A stretch of DNA of 64,000 nt from Strigamia acuminata (Eukaryota > Arthropoda > Chilopoda > Geophilomorpha > Linotaeniidae): NCBI GenBank assembly GCA_949358305.1, contig CASHSZ010000091.1, forward strand, positions 164,001 to 228,000, read 5' to 3'. A program made the translations under genes and the position numbers. Below are positions 36,414 through 50,000 of the stretch, piece by piece. The stretch's first letter is position 1, and every line of letters starts with the position of its first letter. Under the pieces are notes generated by a model. That model made no database searches. It saw nothing but the letters and a program-made list of their open reading frames with translations, and was not told the DNA's origin.

Positions 36414-39400
36414 TGGTTGGATGTTTCTAAAACTTACATTGGAGCCTTCTACTAAGGTTTAAACACTATTTCTGAACATTCAGAGACATTGGTCTTGTGG
36501 TGTTTGTGCTAAGTCAACTGTGATGAGATCAAAAGTCTATTCTCCCAAATCATCGGTTAAATGTTTCTAAAACTTACATTGGAGCCTTCTACTAAGGTTT
36601 AAACACTATTTCTGAACATTCAGAGACATTGGTCTTGTGGTGTTTGTGCTAAGTCAACTGTGATGAGATCAAAAGTCTATTCTCCCAAATCATCGGTTGG
36701 ATGTTTCTAAAACTTACATTGGAGCCTTCTACTAAGGTTTAAACACTATTTCTGAACATTCAGAGACATTGGACTTGTGGTGTTTGTGCTAAGTCAACTG
36801 CGATGTGAAATGAGCTCAAAATTTTTTTTTCAAAATTTATTGCTTGGGTGTTGCTAAAACTTATATTGAAGGCTTCTACTAAGGTTTAAACACTATTTCT
36901 GAACATACAGAGACATTGGACTTGTGGTGTTTGTGCTAAGTAACTGTGATGAGATCAAAAGTCTATTCTCCCAAATCATTGCTTGGATGTTGCTAAAACT
37001 TACATTGAAGGCTTCTACTAAGGTTTAAACACTATTTCTGAACATTCAGAGACATTGGTCTTGTGGTGTTTGTGCTAAGTCAACTGTGATGAGATCAAAA
37101 GTCTATTCTCCCAAATCATCGGTTGGATGTTTCTAAAACTTACATTGGAGCCTTCTACTAAGGTTTAAACACTATTTCTGAACATTCAGAGACATTGGTC
37201 TTGTGGTGTTTGTGCTAAGTCAACTGTGATGAGATCAAAAGTCTATTCTCCCAAATCATCGGTTGGATGTTTCTAAAACTTACATTGGAGCCTTCTACTA
37301 AGGTTTAAACACTATTTCTGAACATTCAGAGACATTGGTCTTGTGGTGTTTGTGCTAAGTCAACTGTGATGAGATCAAAAGTCTATTCTCCCAAATCATT
37401 GGTTGGATGTTTCTAAAACTTACATTGGAGCCTTCTACTAAGGTTTAAACACTATTTCTGAACATTCAGAGACATTGGTCTTGTGGTGTTTGTGCTAAGT
37501 CAACTGCGATGTGAAATGAGCTCAAAATTTTTTTTTCAAAATTTATTGCTTGGGTGTTGCTAAAACTTATATTGAAGGCTTCTACTAAGGTTTAAACACT
37601 ATTTCTGAACATACAGAGACATTGGACTTGTGGTGTTTGTGCTAAGTAACTGTGATGAGATCAAAAGTCTATTCTCCCAAATCATTGCTTGGATGTTGCT
37701 AAAACTTACATTGAAGGCTTCTACTAAGGTTTAAACACTATTTCTGAACATTCAGAGACATTGGTCTTGTGGTGTTTGTGCTAAGTCAACTGTGATGAGA
37801 TCAAAAGTCTATTCTCCCAAATCATCGGTTGGATGTTTCTAAAACTTACATTGGAGCCTTCTACTAAGGTTTAAACACTATTTCTGAACATTCAGAGACA
37901 TTGGTCTTGTGGTGTTTGTGCTAAGTCAACTGTGATGAGATCAAAAGTCTATTCTCCCAAATCATCGGTTGGATGTTTCTAAAACTTACATTGGAGCCTT
38001 CTACTAAGGTTTAAACACTATTTCTGAACATTCAGAGACATTGGTCTTGTGGTGTTTGTGCTAAGTCAACTGTGATGAGATCAAAAGTCTATTCTCCCAA
38101 ATCATTGGTTGGATGTTTATAAAACTTACATTGGAGCCTTCTACTAAGGTTTAAACACTATTTCTGAACATTCAGAGACATTGGTCTTGTGGTGTTTGTG
38201 CTAAGTCAACTGTGATGAGATCAAAAGTCTATTCTCCCAAATCATCGGTTGGATGTTTCTAAAACTTACATTGGAGCCTTCTACTAAGGTTTAAACACTA
38301 TTTCTGAACATTCAGAGACATTGGTCTTGTGGTGTTTGTGCTAAGTCAACTGCGATGTGAAATAAGCTCAAAATTTTTTTTTCAAAATTTATTGCTTGGG
38401 TGTTGCTAAAACTTACATTGAAGGCTTCTACTAAGGTTTAAACACTATTTCTAAACATTCAGAGACATTGGTCTTGTGGTGTTTGTGCTAAGTCAACTGT
38501 GATGAGATCAAAAGTCTATTCTCCCAAAGTATTGGTTGGATGTTTCTAAAACTTACATTGGAGCCTTCTACTAAGGTTTAAACACTATTTCTGAACATTC
38601 AGAGACATTGGACTTGTGGTGTTTATGCTAAGTCAAGTGCGATGTGAAATGAGCTCAAAATTTTTTTTTCAAAATTTATTGCTTGGGTGTTGCTAAAACT
38701 TATATTGAAGGCTTCTACTAAGGTTTAAACACTATTTCTGAACATTCAGAGACATTGGTCTTGTGGTGTTTGTGCTAAGTCAACTGTGATGAGATCAAAA
38801 GTCTATTCTCCCAAATCATCGGTTGGATGTTTCTAAAACTTACATTGGAGCCTTCTACTAAGGTTTAAACACTATTTCTGAACATTCAGAGACATTGGAC
38901 TTGTGGTGTTTGTGCTAAGTCAACTGCGATGTGAAATGAGCTCAAAATTTTTTTTTCAAAATTTATTGCTTGGGTGTTGCTAAAACTTATATTGAAGGCT
39001 TCTACTAAGGTTTAAACACTATTTCTGAACATACAGAGACATTGGACTTGTGGTGTTTGTGCTAAGTAACTGTGATGAGATCAAAAGTCTATTCTCCCAA
39101 ATCATTGCTTGGATGTTGCTAAAACTTACATTGAAGGCTTCTACTAAGGTTTAAACACTATTTCTGAACATTCAGAGACATTGGTCTTGTGGTGTTTGTG
39201 CTAAGTCAACTGCGATGTGAAATAAGCTCAAAATTTTTTTTTCAAAATTTATTGCTTGGGTGTTGCTAAAACTTACATTGAAGGCTTCTACTAAGGTTTA
39301 AACACTATTTCTAAACATTCAGAGACATTGGTCTTGTGGTGTTTGTGCTAAGTCAACTGTGATGAGATCAAAAGTCTATTCTCCCAAAGTATTGGTTGGA

Positions 39401-39683
39401 TGTTTCTAAAACTTACATTGGAGCCTTCTACTAAGGTTTAAACACTATTTCTGAACATTCAGAGACATTGGACTTGTGGTGTTTATGCTAAGTCAAGTGC
39501 GATGTGAAATGAGCTCAAAATTTTTTTTTCAAAATTTATTGCTTGGGTGTTGCTAAAACTTATATTGAAGGCTTCTACTAAGGTTTAAACACTATTTCTG
39601 AACATTCAGAGACATTGGTCTTGTGGTGTTTGTGCTAAGTCAACTGTGATGAGATCAAAAGTCTATTCTCCCAAATCATCGGT
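36414..39683. repeat. Satellite higher-order block, copy 1 (offset 4386 bp)
   Basis: About 3.3 kb that recurs at about 40800-44069. Markers at constant offset 4386: the CGATGTG B-start at 36801 and 41187, and CCCAAAGTATT at 38529 to 42915 and 39389 to 43775. I noticed only two single-base differences (GTTTATAAAAC near 38117; GAGATATTGG near 42565 in the other copy), so the duplication is recent. Within it, 860-bp spacing of the CCCAAAGTATT variant is a smaller unit. Confidence 0.82.
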
Positions 39684-40799
39684 TGAATGTTTCTAAAACT
39701 TACATTGGAGCCTTCTACTAAGGTTTAAACACTATTTCTGAACATTCAGAGACATTGGTCTTGTGGTGTTTGTGCTAAGTCAACTGTGATGAGATCAAAA
39801 GTCTATTCTCCCAAATCATTGGTTGGATGTTTCTAAAACTTACATTGGAGCCTTCTACTAAGGTTTAAACACTATTTCTGAACATTCAGAGACATTGGTC
39901 TTGTGGTGTTTGTGCTAAGTCAACTGTGATGAGATCAAAAGTCTATTCTCCCAAATCATCGGTTAAATGTTTCTAAAACTTACATTGGAGCCTTCTACTA
40001 AGGTTTAAACACTATTTCTGAACATTCAGAGACATTGATCTTGTGGTGTTTGTGCTAAGTCAACTGTGATGAGATCAAAAGTCTATTCTCCCAAATCATC
40101 GGTTGGATGTTTCTAAAACTTACATTGGAGCCTTCTACTAAGGTTTAAACACTATTTCTGAACATTCAGAGACATTGGTCTTGTGGTGTTTGTGCTAAGT
40201 CAACTGTGATGAGATCAAAAGTCTATTCTCCCAAATCATCGGTTAAATGTTTCTAAAACTTACATTGGAGCCTTCTACTAAGGTTTAAACACTATTTCTG
40301 AACATTCAGAGACATTGGTCTTGTGGTGTTTGTGCTAAGTCAACTGTGATGAGATCAAAAGTCTATTCTCCCAAATCATCGGTTGGATGTTTCTAAAACT
40401 TACATTGGAGCCTTCTACTAAGGTTTAAACACTATTTCTGAACATTCAGAGACATTGGTCTTGTGGTGTTTGTGCTAAGTCAACTGTGATGAGATCAAAA
40501 GTCTATTCTCCCAAATCATCGGTTGAATGTTTCTAAAACTTACATTGGAGCCTTCTACTAAGGTTTAAACACTATTTCTGAACATTCAGAGACATTGGTC
40601 TTGTGGTGTTTGTGCTAAGTCAACTGTGATGAGATCAAAAGTCTATTCTCCCAAATCATCGGTTAAATGTTTCTAAAACTTACATTGGAGCCTTCTACTA
40701 AGGTTTAAACACTATTTCTGAACATTCAGAGACATTGGTCTTGTGGTGTTTGTGCTAAGTCAACTGTGATGAGATCAAAAGTCTATTCTCCCAAATCAT

Positions 40800-43700
40800 C
40801 GGTTGGATGTTTCTAAAACTTACATTGGAGCCTTCTACTAAGGTTTAAACACTATTTCTGAACATTCAGAGACATTGGTCTTGTGGTGTTTGTGCTAAGT
40901 CAACTGTGATGAGATCAAAAGTCTATTCTCCCAAATCATCGGTTAAATGTTTCTAAAACTTACATTGGAGCCTTCTACTAAGGTTTAAACACTATTTCTG
41001 AACATTCAGAGACATTGGTCTTGTGGTGTTTGTGCTAAGTCAACTGTGATGAGATCAAAAGTCTATTCTCCCAAATCATCGGTTGGATGTTTCTAAAACT
41101 TACATTGGAGCCTTCTACTAAGGTTTAAACACTATTTCTGAACATTCAGAGACATTGGACTTGTGGTGTTTGTGCTAAGTCAACTGCGATGTGAAATGAG
41201 CTCAAAATTTTTTTTTCAAAATTTATTGCTTGGGTGTTGCTAAAACTTATATTGAAGGCTTCTACTAAGGTTTAAACACTATTTCTGAACATACAGAGAC
41301 ATTGGACTTGTGGTGTTTGTGCTAAGTAACTGTGATGAGATCAAAAGTCTATTCTCCCAAATCATTGCTTGGATGTTGCTAAAACTTACATTGAAGGCTT
41401 CTACTAAGGTTTAAACACTATTTCTGAACATTCAGAGACATTGGTCTTGTGGTGTTTGTGCTAAGTCAACTGTGATGAGATCAAAAGTCTATTCTCCCAA
41501 ATCATCGGTTGGATGTTTCTAAAACTTACATTGGAGCCTTCTACTAAGGTTTAAACACTATTTCTGAACATTCAGAGACATTGGTCTTGTGGTGTTTGTG
41601 CTAAGTCAACTGTGATGAGATCAAAAGTCTATTCTCCCAAATCATCGGTTGGATGTTTCTAAAACTTACATTGGAGCCTTCTACTAAGGTTTAAACACTA
41701 TTTCTGAACATTCAGAGACATTGGTCTTGTGGTGTTTGTGCTAAGTCAACTGTGATGAGATCAAAAGTCTATTCTCCCAAATCATTGGTTGGATGTTTCT
41801 AAAACTTACATTGGAGCCTTCTACTAAGGTTTAAACACTATTTCTGAACATTCAGAGACATTGGTCTTGTGGTGTTTGTGCTAAGTCAACTGCGATGTGA
41901 AATGAGCTCAAAATTTTTTTTTCAAAATTTATTGCTTGGGTGTTGCTAAAACTTATATTGAAGGCTTCTACTAAGGTTTAAACACTATTTCTGAACATAC
42001 AGAGACATTGGACTTGTGGTGTTTGTGCTAAGTAACTGTGATGAGATCAAAAGTCTATTCTCCCAAATCATTGCTTGGATGTTGCTAAAACTTACATTGA
42101 AGGCTTCTACTAAGGTTTAAACACTATTTCTGAACATTCAGAGACATTGGTCTTGTGGTGTTTGTGCTAAGTCAACTGTGATGAGATCAAAAGTCTATTC
42201 TCCCAAATCATCGGTTGGATGTTTCTAAAACTTACATTGGAGCCTTCTACTAAGGTTTAAACACTATTTCTGAACATTCAGAGACATTGGTCTTGTGGTG
42301 TTTGTGCTAAGTCAACTGTGATGAGATCAAAAGTCTATTCTCCCAAATCATCGGTTGGATGTTTCTAAAACTTACATTGGAGCCTTCTACTAAGGTTTAA
42401 ACACTATTTCTGAACATTCAGAGACATTGGTCTTGTGGTGTTTGTGCTAAGTCAACTGTGATGAGATCAAAAGTCTATTCTCCCAAATCATTGGTTGGAT
42501 GTTTCTAAAACTTACATTGGAGCCTTCTACTAAGGTTTAAACACTATTTCTGAACATTCAGAGATATTGGTCTTGTGGTGTTTGTGCTAAGTCAACTGTG
42601 ATGAGATCAAAAGTCTATTCTCCCAAATCATCGGTTGGATGTTTCTAAAACTTACATTGGAGCCTTCTACTAAGGTTTAAACACTATTTCTGAACATTCA
42701 GAGACATTGGTCTTGTGGTGTTTGTGCTAAGTCAACTGCGATGTGAAATAAGCTCAAAATTTTTTTTTCAAAATTTATTGCTTGGGTGTTGCTAAAACTT
42801 ACATTGAAGGCTTCTACTAAGGTTTAAACACTATTTCTAAACATTCAGAGACATTGGTCTTGTGGTGTTTGTGCTAAGTCAACTGTGATGAGATCAAAAG
42901 TCTATTCTCCCAAAGTATTGGTTGGATGTTTCTAAAACTTACATTGGAGCCTTCTACTAAGGTTTAAACACTATTTCTGAACATTCAGAGACATTGGACT
43001 TGTGGTGTTTATGCTAAGTCAAGTGCGATGTGAAATGAGCTCAAAATTTTTTTTTCAAAATTTATTGCTTGGGTGTTGCTAAAACTTATATTGAAGGCTT
43101 CTACTAAGGTTTAAACACTATTTCTGAACATTCAGAGACATTGGTCTTGTGGTGTTTGTGCTAAGTCAACTGTGATGAGATCAAAAGTCTATTCTCCCAA
43201 ATCATCGGTTGGATGTTTCTAAAACTTACATTGGAGCCTTCTACTAAGGTTTAAACACTATTTCTGAACATTCAGAGACATTGGACTTGTGGTGTTTGTG
43301 CTAAGTCAACTGCGATGTGAAATGAGCTCAAAATTTTTTTTTCAAAATTTATTGCTTGGGTGTTGCTAAAACTTATATTGAAGGCTTCTACTAAGGTTTA
43401 AACACTATTTCTGAACATACAGAGACATTGGACTTGTGGTGTTTGTGCTAAGTAACTGTGATGAGATCAAAAGTCTATTCTCCCAAATCATTGCTTGGAT
43501 GTTGCTAAAACTTACATTGAAGGCTTCTACTAAGGTTTAAACACTATTTCTGAACATTCAGAGACATTGGTCTTGTGGTGTTTGTGCTAAGTCAACTGCG
43601 ATGTGAAATAAGCTCAAAATTTTTTTTTCAAAATTTATTGCTTGGGTGTTGCTAAAACTTACATTGAAGGCTTCTACTAAGGTTTAAACACTATTTCTAA

Positions 43701-44069
43701 ACATTCAGAGACATTGGTCTTGTGGTGTTTGTGCTAAGTCAACTGTGATGAGATCAAAAGTCTATTCTCCCAAAGTATTGGTTGGATGTTTCTAAAACTT
43801 ACATTGGAGCCTTCTACTAAGGTTTAAACACTATTTCTGAACATTCAGAGACATTGGACTTGTGGTGTTTATGCTAAGTCAAGTGCGATGTGAAATGAGC
43901 TCAAAATTTTTTTTTCAAAATTTATTGCTTGGGTGTTGCTAAAACTTATATTGAAGGCTTCTACTAAGGTTTAAACACTATTTCTGAACATTCAGAGACA
44001 TTGGTCTTGTGGTGTTTGTGCTAAGTCAACTGTGATGAGATCAAAAGTCTATTCTCCCAAATCATCGGT
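40800..44069. repeat. Satellite higher-order block, copy 2 (of 36414-39683)
   Basis: Near-identical second copy of 36414-39683. The order of A-variants outside the block differs on both sides (CGGTTGG against TGGTTGG on the left, CGGTTGG against CGGTTGA on the right), which is how the edges were set. A further shortened relative starts near 48546, where the 1022-bp spacing between the B-start and the CCCAAAGTATT variant matches that of 37507 to 38529. Confidence 0.8.
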
Positions 44070-47000
44070 TGGATGTTTCTAAAACTTACATTGGAGCCTT
44101 CTACTAAGGTTTAAACACTATTTCTGAACATTCAGAGACATTGGACTTGTGGTGTTTGTGCTAAGTCAACTGCGATGTGAAATGAGCTCAAAATTTTTTT
44201 TTCAAAATTTATTGCTTGGGTGTTGCTAAAACTTATATTGAAGGCTTCTACTAAGGTTTAAACACTATTTCTGAACATACAGAGACATTGGACTTGTGGT
44301 GTTTGTGCTAAGTAACTGTGATGAGATCAAAAGTCTATTCTCCCAAATCATTGCATGGATGTTGCTAAAACTTACATTGAAGGCTTCTACTAAGGTTTAA
44401 ACACTATTTCTGAACATTCAGAGACATTGGTCTTGTGGTGTTTGTGCTAAGTCAACTGTGATGAGATCAAAAGTCTATTCTCCCAAATCATCGGTTGGAT
44501 GTTTCTAAAACTTACATTGGAGCCTTCTACTAAGGTTTAAACACTATTTCTGAACATTCAGAGACATTGGTCTTGTGGTGTTTGTGCTAAGTCAACTGTG
44601 ATGAGATCAAAAGTCTATTCTCCCAAATCATCGGTTGGATGTTTCTAAAACTTACATTGGAGCCTTCTACTAAGGTTTAAACACTATTTCTGAACATTCA
44701 GAGACATTGGTCTTGTGGTGTTTGTGCTAAGTCAACTGTGATGAGATCAAAAGTCTATTCTCCCAAATCATTGGTTGGATGTTTCTAAAACTTACATTGG
44801 AGCCTTCTACTAAGGTTTAAACACTATTTCTGAACATTCAGAGACATTGGTCTTGTGGTGTTTGTGCTAAGTCAACTGTGATGAGATCAAAAGTCTATTC
44901 TCCCAAATCATCGGTTGGATGTTTCTAAAACTTACATTGGAGCCTTCTACTAAGGTTTAAACACTATTTCTGAACATTCAGAGACATTGGTCTTGTGGTG
45001 TTTGTGCTAAGTCAACTGCGATGTGAAATAAGCTCAAAATTTTTTTTTCAAAATTTATTGCTTGGGTGTTGCTAAAACTTACATTGAAGGCTTCTACTAA
45101 GGTTTAAACACTATTTCTAAACATTCAGAGACATTGGTCTTGTGGTGTTTGTGCTAAGTCAACTGTGATGAGATCAAAAGTCTATTCTCCCAAAGTATTG
45201 GTTGGATGTTTCTAAAACTTACATTGGAGCCTTCTACTAAGGTTTAAACACTATTTCTGAACATTCAGAGACATTGGACTTGTGGTGTTTATGCTAAGTC
45301 AAGTGCGATGTGAAATGAGCTCAAAATTTTTTTTTCAAAATTTATTGCTTGGGTGTTGCTAAAACTTATATTGAAGGCTTCTACTAAGGTTTAAACACTA
45401 TTTCTGAACATTCAGAGACATTGGTCTTGTGGTGTTTGTGCTAAGTAACTGTGATGAGATCAAAAGTCTATTCAACCAAATCATTGCTTGGATGTTGCTA
45501 AAACTTACATTGAAGGCTTCTACTAAGGTTTAAACACTATTTCTGAACATTCAGAGACATTGGTCTTGTGGTGTTTGTGCTAAGTCAACTGTGATGAGAT
45601 CAAAAGTCTATTCTCCCAAATCATCGGTTGGATGTTTCTAAAACTTACATTGGAGCCTTCTACTAAGGTTTAAACACTATTTCTGAACATTCAGAGACAT
45701 TGGTCTTATGGTGTTTGTGCTAAGTCAACTGTGATGAGATCAAAAGTCTATTCTCCCAAATCATCGGTTGGATGTTTCTAAAACTTACATTGGAGCCTTC
45801 TACTAAGGTTTAAACACTATTTCTGAACATTCAGAGACATTGGTCTTGTGGTGTTTGTGCTAAGTCAACTGTGATGAGATCAAAAGTCTATTCTCCCAAA
45901 TCATTGGTTGGATGTTTCTAAAACTTACATTGGAGCCTTCTACTAAGGTTTAAACACTATTTCTGAACATTCAGAGACATTGGTCTTGTGGTGTTTGTGC
46001 TAAGTCAACTGTGATGAGATCAAAAGTCTATTCTCCCAAATCATCGGTTGAATGTTTCTAAAACTTACATTGGAGCCTTCTACTAAGGTTTAAACACTAT
46101 TTCTGAACATTCAGAGACATTGGTCTTGTGGTGTTTGTGCTAAGTCAACTGTGATGAGATCAAAAGTCTATTCTCCCAAATCATCGGTTGGATGTTTCTA
46201 AAACTTACATTGGAGCCTTCTACTAAGGTTTAAACACTATTTCTGAACATTCAGAGACATTGGTCTTGTGGTGTTTGTGCTAAGTCAACTGCGATGTGAA
46301 ATAAGCTCAAAATTTTTTTTTCAAAATTTATTGCTTGGGTGTTGCTAAAACTTACATTGAAGGCTTCTACTAAGGTTTAAACACTATTTCTAAACATTCA
46401 GAGACATTGGTCTTGTGGTGTTTGTGCTAAGTCAACTGCGATGTGAAATGAGCTCAAAATTTTTTTTTCAAAGTTTAATGCTTGGGTGTTGCTAAAACTT
46501 ATATTGAAGGCTTCTACTAAGGTTTAAACACTATTTCTGAACATTCAGAGACATTGGACTTGTGGTGTTTGTGCTAAGTCAACTGTGATAAGATCAAAAA
46601 TCTATTCTCCCAAATCATCGGTTAAATGTTTCTAAAACTTACATTGGAGCCTTCTACTAAGGTTTAAACACTATTTCTGAACATTCAGAGACATTGGTCT
46701 TGTGGTGTTTGTGCTAAGTCAACTGTGATGAGATCAAAAGTCTATTCTCCCAAATCATTGCTTGGATGTTGCTAAAACTTACATTGAAGGCTTCTACTAA
46801 GGTTTAAACACTATTTCTGAACATTCAGAGACATTGGTCTTGTGGTGTTTGTGCTAAGTCAACTGTGATAAGATCAAAAATCTATTCTCCCAAATCATCG
46901 GTTAAATGTTTCTAAAACTTACATTGGAGCCTTCTACTAAGGTTTAAACACTATTTCTGAACATTCAGAGACATTGGTCTTGTGGTGTTTGTGCTAAGTC

Positions 47001-50000
47001 AACTGTGATGAGATCAAAAGTCTATTCTCCCAAATCATCGGTTGGATGTTTCTAAAACTTACATTGGAGCCTTCTACTAAGGTTTAAACACTATTTCTGA
47101 ACATTCAGAGACATTGGTCTTGTGGTGTTTGTGCTAAGTCAACTGTGATGAGATCAAAAGTCTATTCTCCCAAATCATTGGTTGGATGTTTCTAAAACTT
47201 ACATTGGAGCCTTCTACTAAGGTTTAAACACTATTTCTGAACATTCAGAGACATTGGTCTTGTGGTGTTTGTGCTAAGTCAACTGTGATGAGATCAAAAG
47301 TCTATTCTCCCAAATCATCGGTTAAATGTTTCTAAAACTTACATTGGAGCCTTCTACTAAGGTTTAAACACTATTTCTGAACATTCAGAGACATTGGTCT
47401 TGTGGTGTTTGTGCTAAGTCAACTGTGATGAGATCAAAAGTCTATTCTCCCAAATCATCGGTTGGATGTTTCTAAAACTTACATTGGAGCCTTCTACTAA
47501 GGTTTAAACACTATTTCTGAACATTCAGAGACATTGGTCTTGTGGTGTTTGTGCTAAGTCAACTGTGATGAGATCAAAAGTCTATTCTCCCAAATCATCG
47601 GTTGAATGTTTCTAAAACTTACATTGGAGCCTTCTACTAAGGTTTAAACACTATTTCTGAACATTCAGAGACATTGGTCTTGTGGTGTTTGTGCTAAGTC
47701 AACTGTGATGAGATCAAAAGTCTATTCTCCCAAATCATTGGTTGGATGTTTCTAAAACTTACATTGGAGCCTTCTACTAAGGTTTAAACACTATTTCTGA
47801 ACATTCAGAGACATTGGTCTTGTGGTGTTTGTGCTAAGTCAACTGTGATGAGATCAAAAGTCTATTCTCCCAAATCATCGGTTAAATGTTTCTAAAACTT
47901 ACATTGGAGCCTTCTACTAAGGTTTAAACACTATTTCTGAACATTCAGAGACATTGGTCTTGTGGTGTTTGTGCTAAGTCAACTGTGATGAGATCAAAAG
48001 TCTATTCTCCCAAATCATCGGTTGAATGTTTCTAAAACTTACATTGGAGCCTTCTACTAAGGTTTAAACACTATTTCTGAACATTCAGAGACATTGGTCT
48101 TGTGGTGTTTGTGCTAAGTCAACTGTGATGAGATCAAAAGTCTATTCTCCCAAATCATTGGTTGGATGTTTCTAAAACTTACATTGGAGCCTTCTACTAA
48201 GGTTTAAACACTATTTCTGAACATTCAGAGACATTGGTCTTGTGGTGTTTGTGCTAAGTCAACTGTGATGAGATCAAAAGTCTATTCTCCCAAATCATCG
48301 GTTAAATGTTTCTAAAACTTACATTGGAGCCTTCTACTAAGGTTTAAACACTATTTCTGAACATTCAGAGACATTGGTCTTGTGGTGTTTGTGCTAAGTC
48401 AACTGTGATGAGATCAAAAGTCTATTCTCCCAAATCATCGGTTGGATGTTTCTAAAACTTACATTGGAGCCTTCTACTAAGGTTTAAACACTATTTCTGA
48501 ACATTCAGAGACATTGGACTTGTGGTGTTTGTGCTAAGTCAACTGCGATGTGAAATGAGCTCAAAATTTTTTTTTCAAAATTTATTGCTTGGGTGTTGCT
48601 AAAACTTATATTGAAGGCTTCTACTAAGGTTTAAACACTATTTCTGAACATACAGAGACATTGGACTTGTGGTGTTTGTGCTAAGTAACTGTGATGAGAT
48701 CAAAAGTCTATTCTCCCAAATCATTGCTTGGATGTTGCTAAAACTTACATTGAAGGCTTCTACTAAGGTTTAAACACTATTTCTGAACATTCAGAGACAT
48801 TGGTCTTGTGGTGTTTGTGCTAAGTCAACTGTGATGAGATCAAAAGTCTATTCTCCCAAATCATCGGTTGGATGTTTCTAAAACTTACATTGGAGCCTTC
48901 TACTAAGGTTTAAACACTATTTCTGAACATTCAGAGACATTGGTCTTGTGGTGTTTGTGCTAAGTCAACTGTGATGAGATCAAAAGTCTATTCTCCCAAA
49001 TCATCGGTTGGATGTTTCTAAAACTTACATTGGAGCCTTCTACTAAGGTTTAAACACTATTTCTGAACATTCAGAGACATTGGTCTTGTGGTGTTTGTGC
49101 TAAGTCAACTGTGATGAGATCAAAAGTCTATTCTCCCAAATCATTGGTTGGATGTTTCTAAAACTTACATTGGAGCCTTCTACTAAGGTTTAAACACTAT
49201 TTCTGAACATTCAGAGACATTGGTCTTGTGGTGTTTGTGCTAAGTCAACTGTGATGAGATCAAAAGTCTATTCTCCCAAATCATCGGTTGGATGTTTCTA
49301 AAACTTACATTGGAGCCTTCTACTAAGGTTTAAACACTATTTCTGAACATTCAGAGACATTGGTCTTGTGGTGTTTGTGCTAAGTCAACTGCGATGTGAA
49401 ATAAGCTCAAAATTTTTTTTTCAAAATTTATTGCTTGGGTGGTGCTAAAACTTACATTGAAGGCTTCTACTAAGGTTTAAACACTATTTCTAAACATTCA
49501 GAGACATTGGTCTTGTGGTGTTTGTGCTAAGTCAACTGTGATGAGATCAAAAGTCTATTCTCCCAAAGTATTGGTTGGATGTTTCTAAAACTTACATTGG
49601 AGCCTTCTACTAAGGTTTAAACACTATTTCTGAACATTCAGAGACATTGGACTTGTGGTGTTTATGCTAAGTCAAGTGCGATGTGAAATGAGCTCAAAAT
49701 TTTTTTTTCAAAATTTATTGCTTGGGTGTTGCTAAAACTTATATTGAAGGCTTCTACTAAGGTTTAAACACTATTTCTGAACATTCAGAGACATTGGTCT
49801 TGTGGTGTTTGTGCTAAGTCAACTGTGATGAGATCAAAAGTCTATTCTCCCAAATAATCGGTTGGATGTTTCTAAAACTTACATTGGAGCCTTCTACTAA
49901 GGTTTAAACACTATTTCTGAACATTCAGAGACATTGGACTTGTGGTGTTTGTGCTAAGTCAACTGCGATGTGAAATGAGCTCAAAATTTTTTTTTCAAAA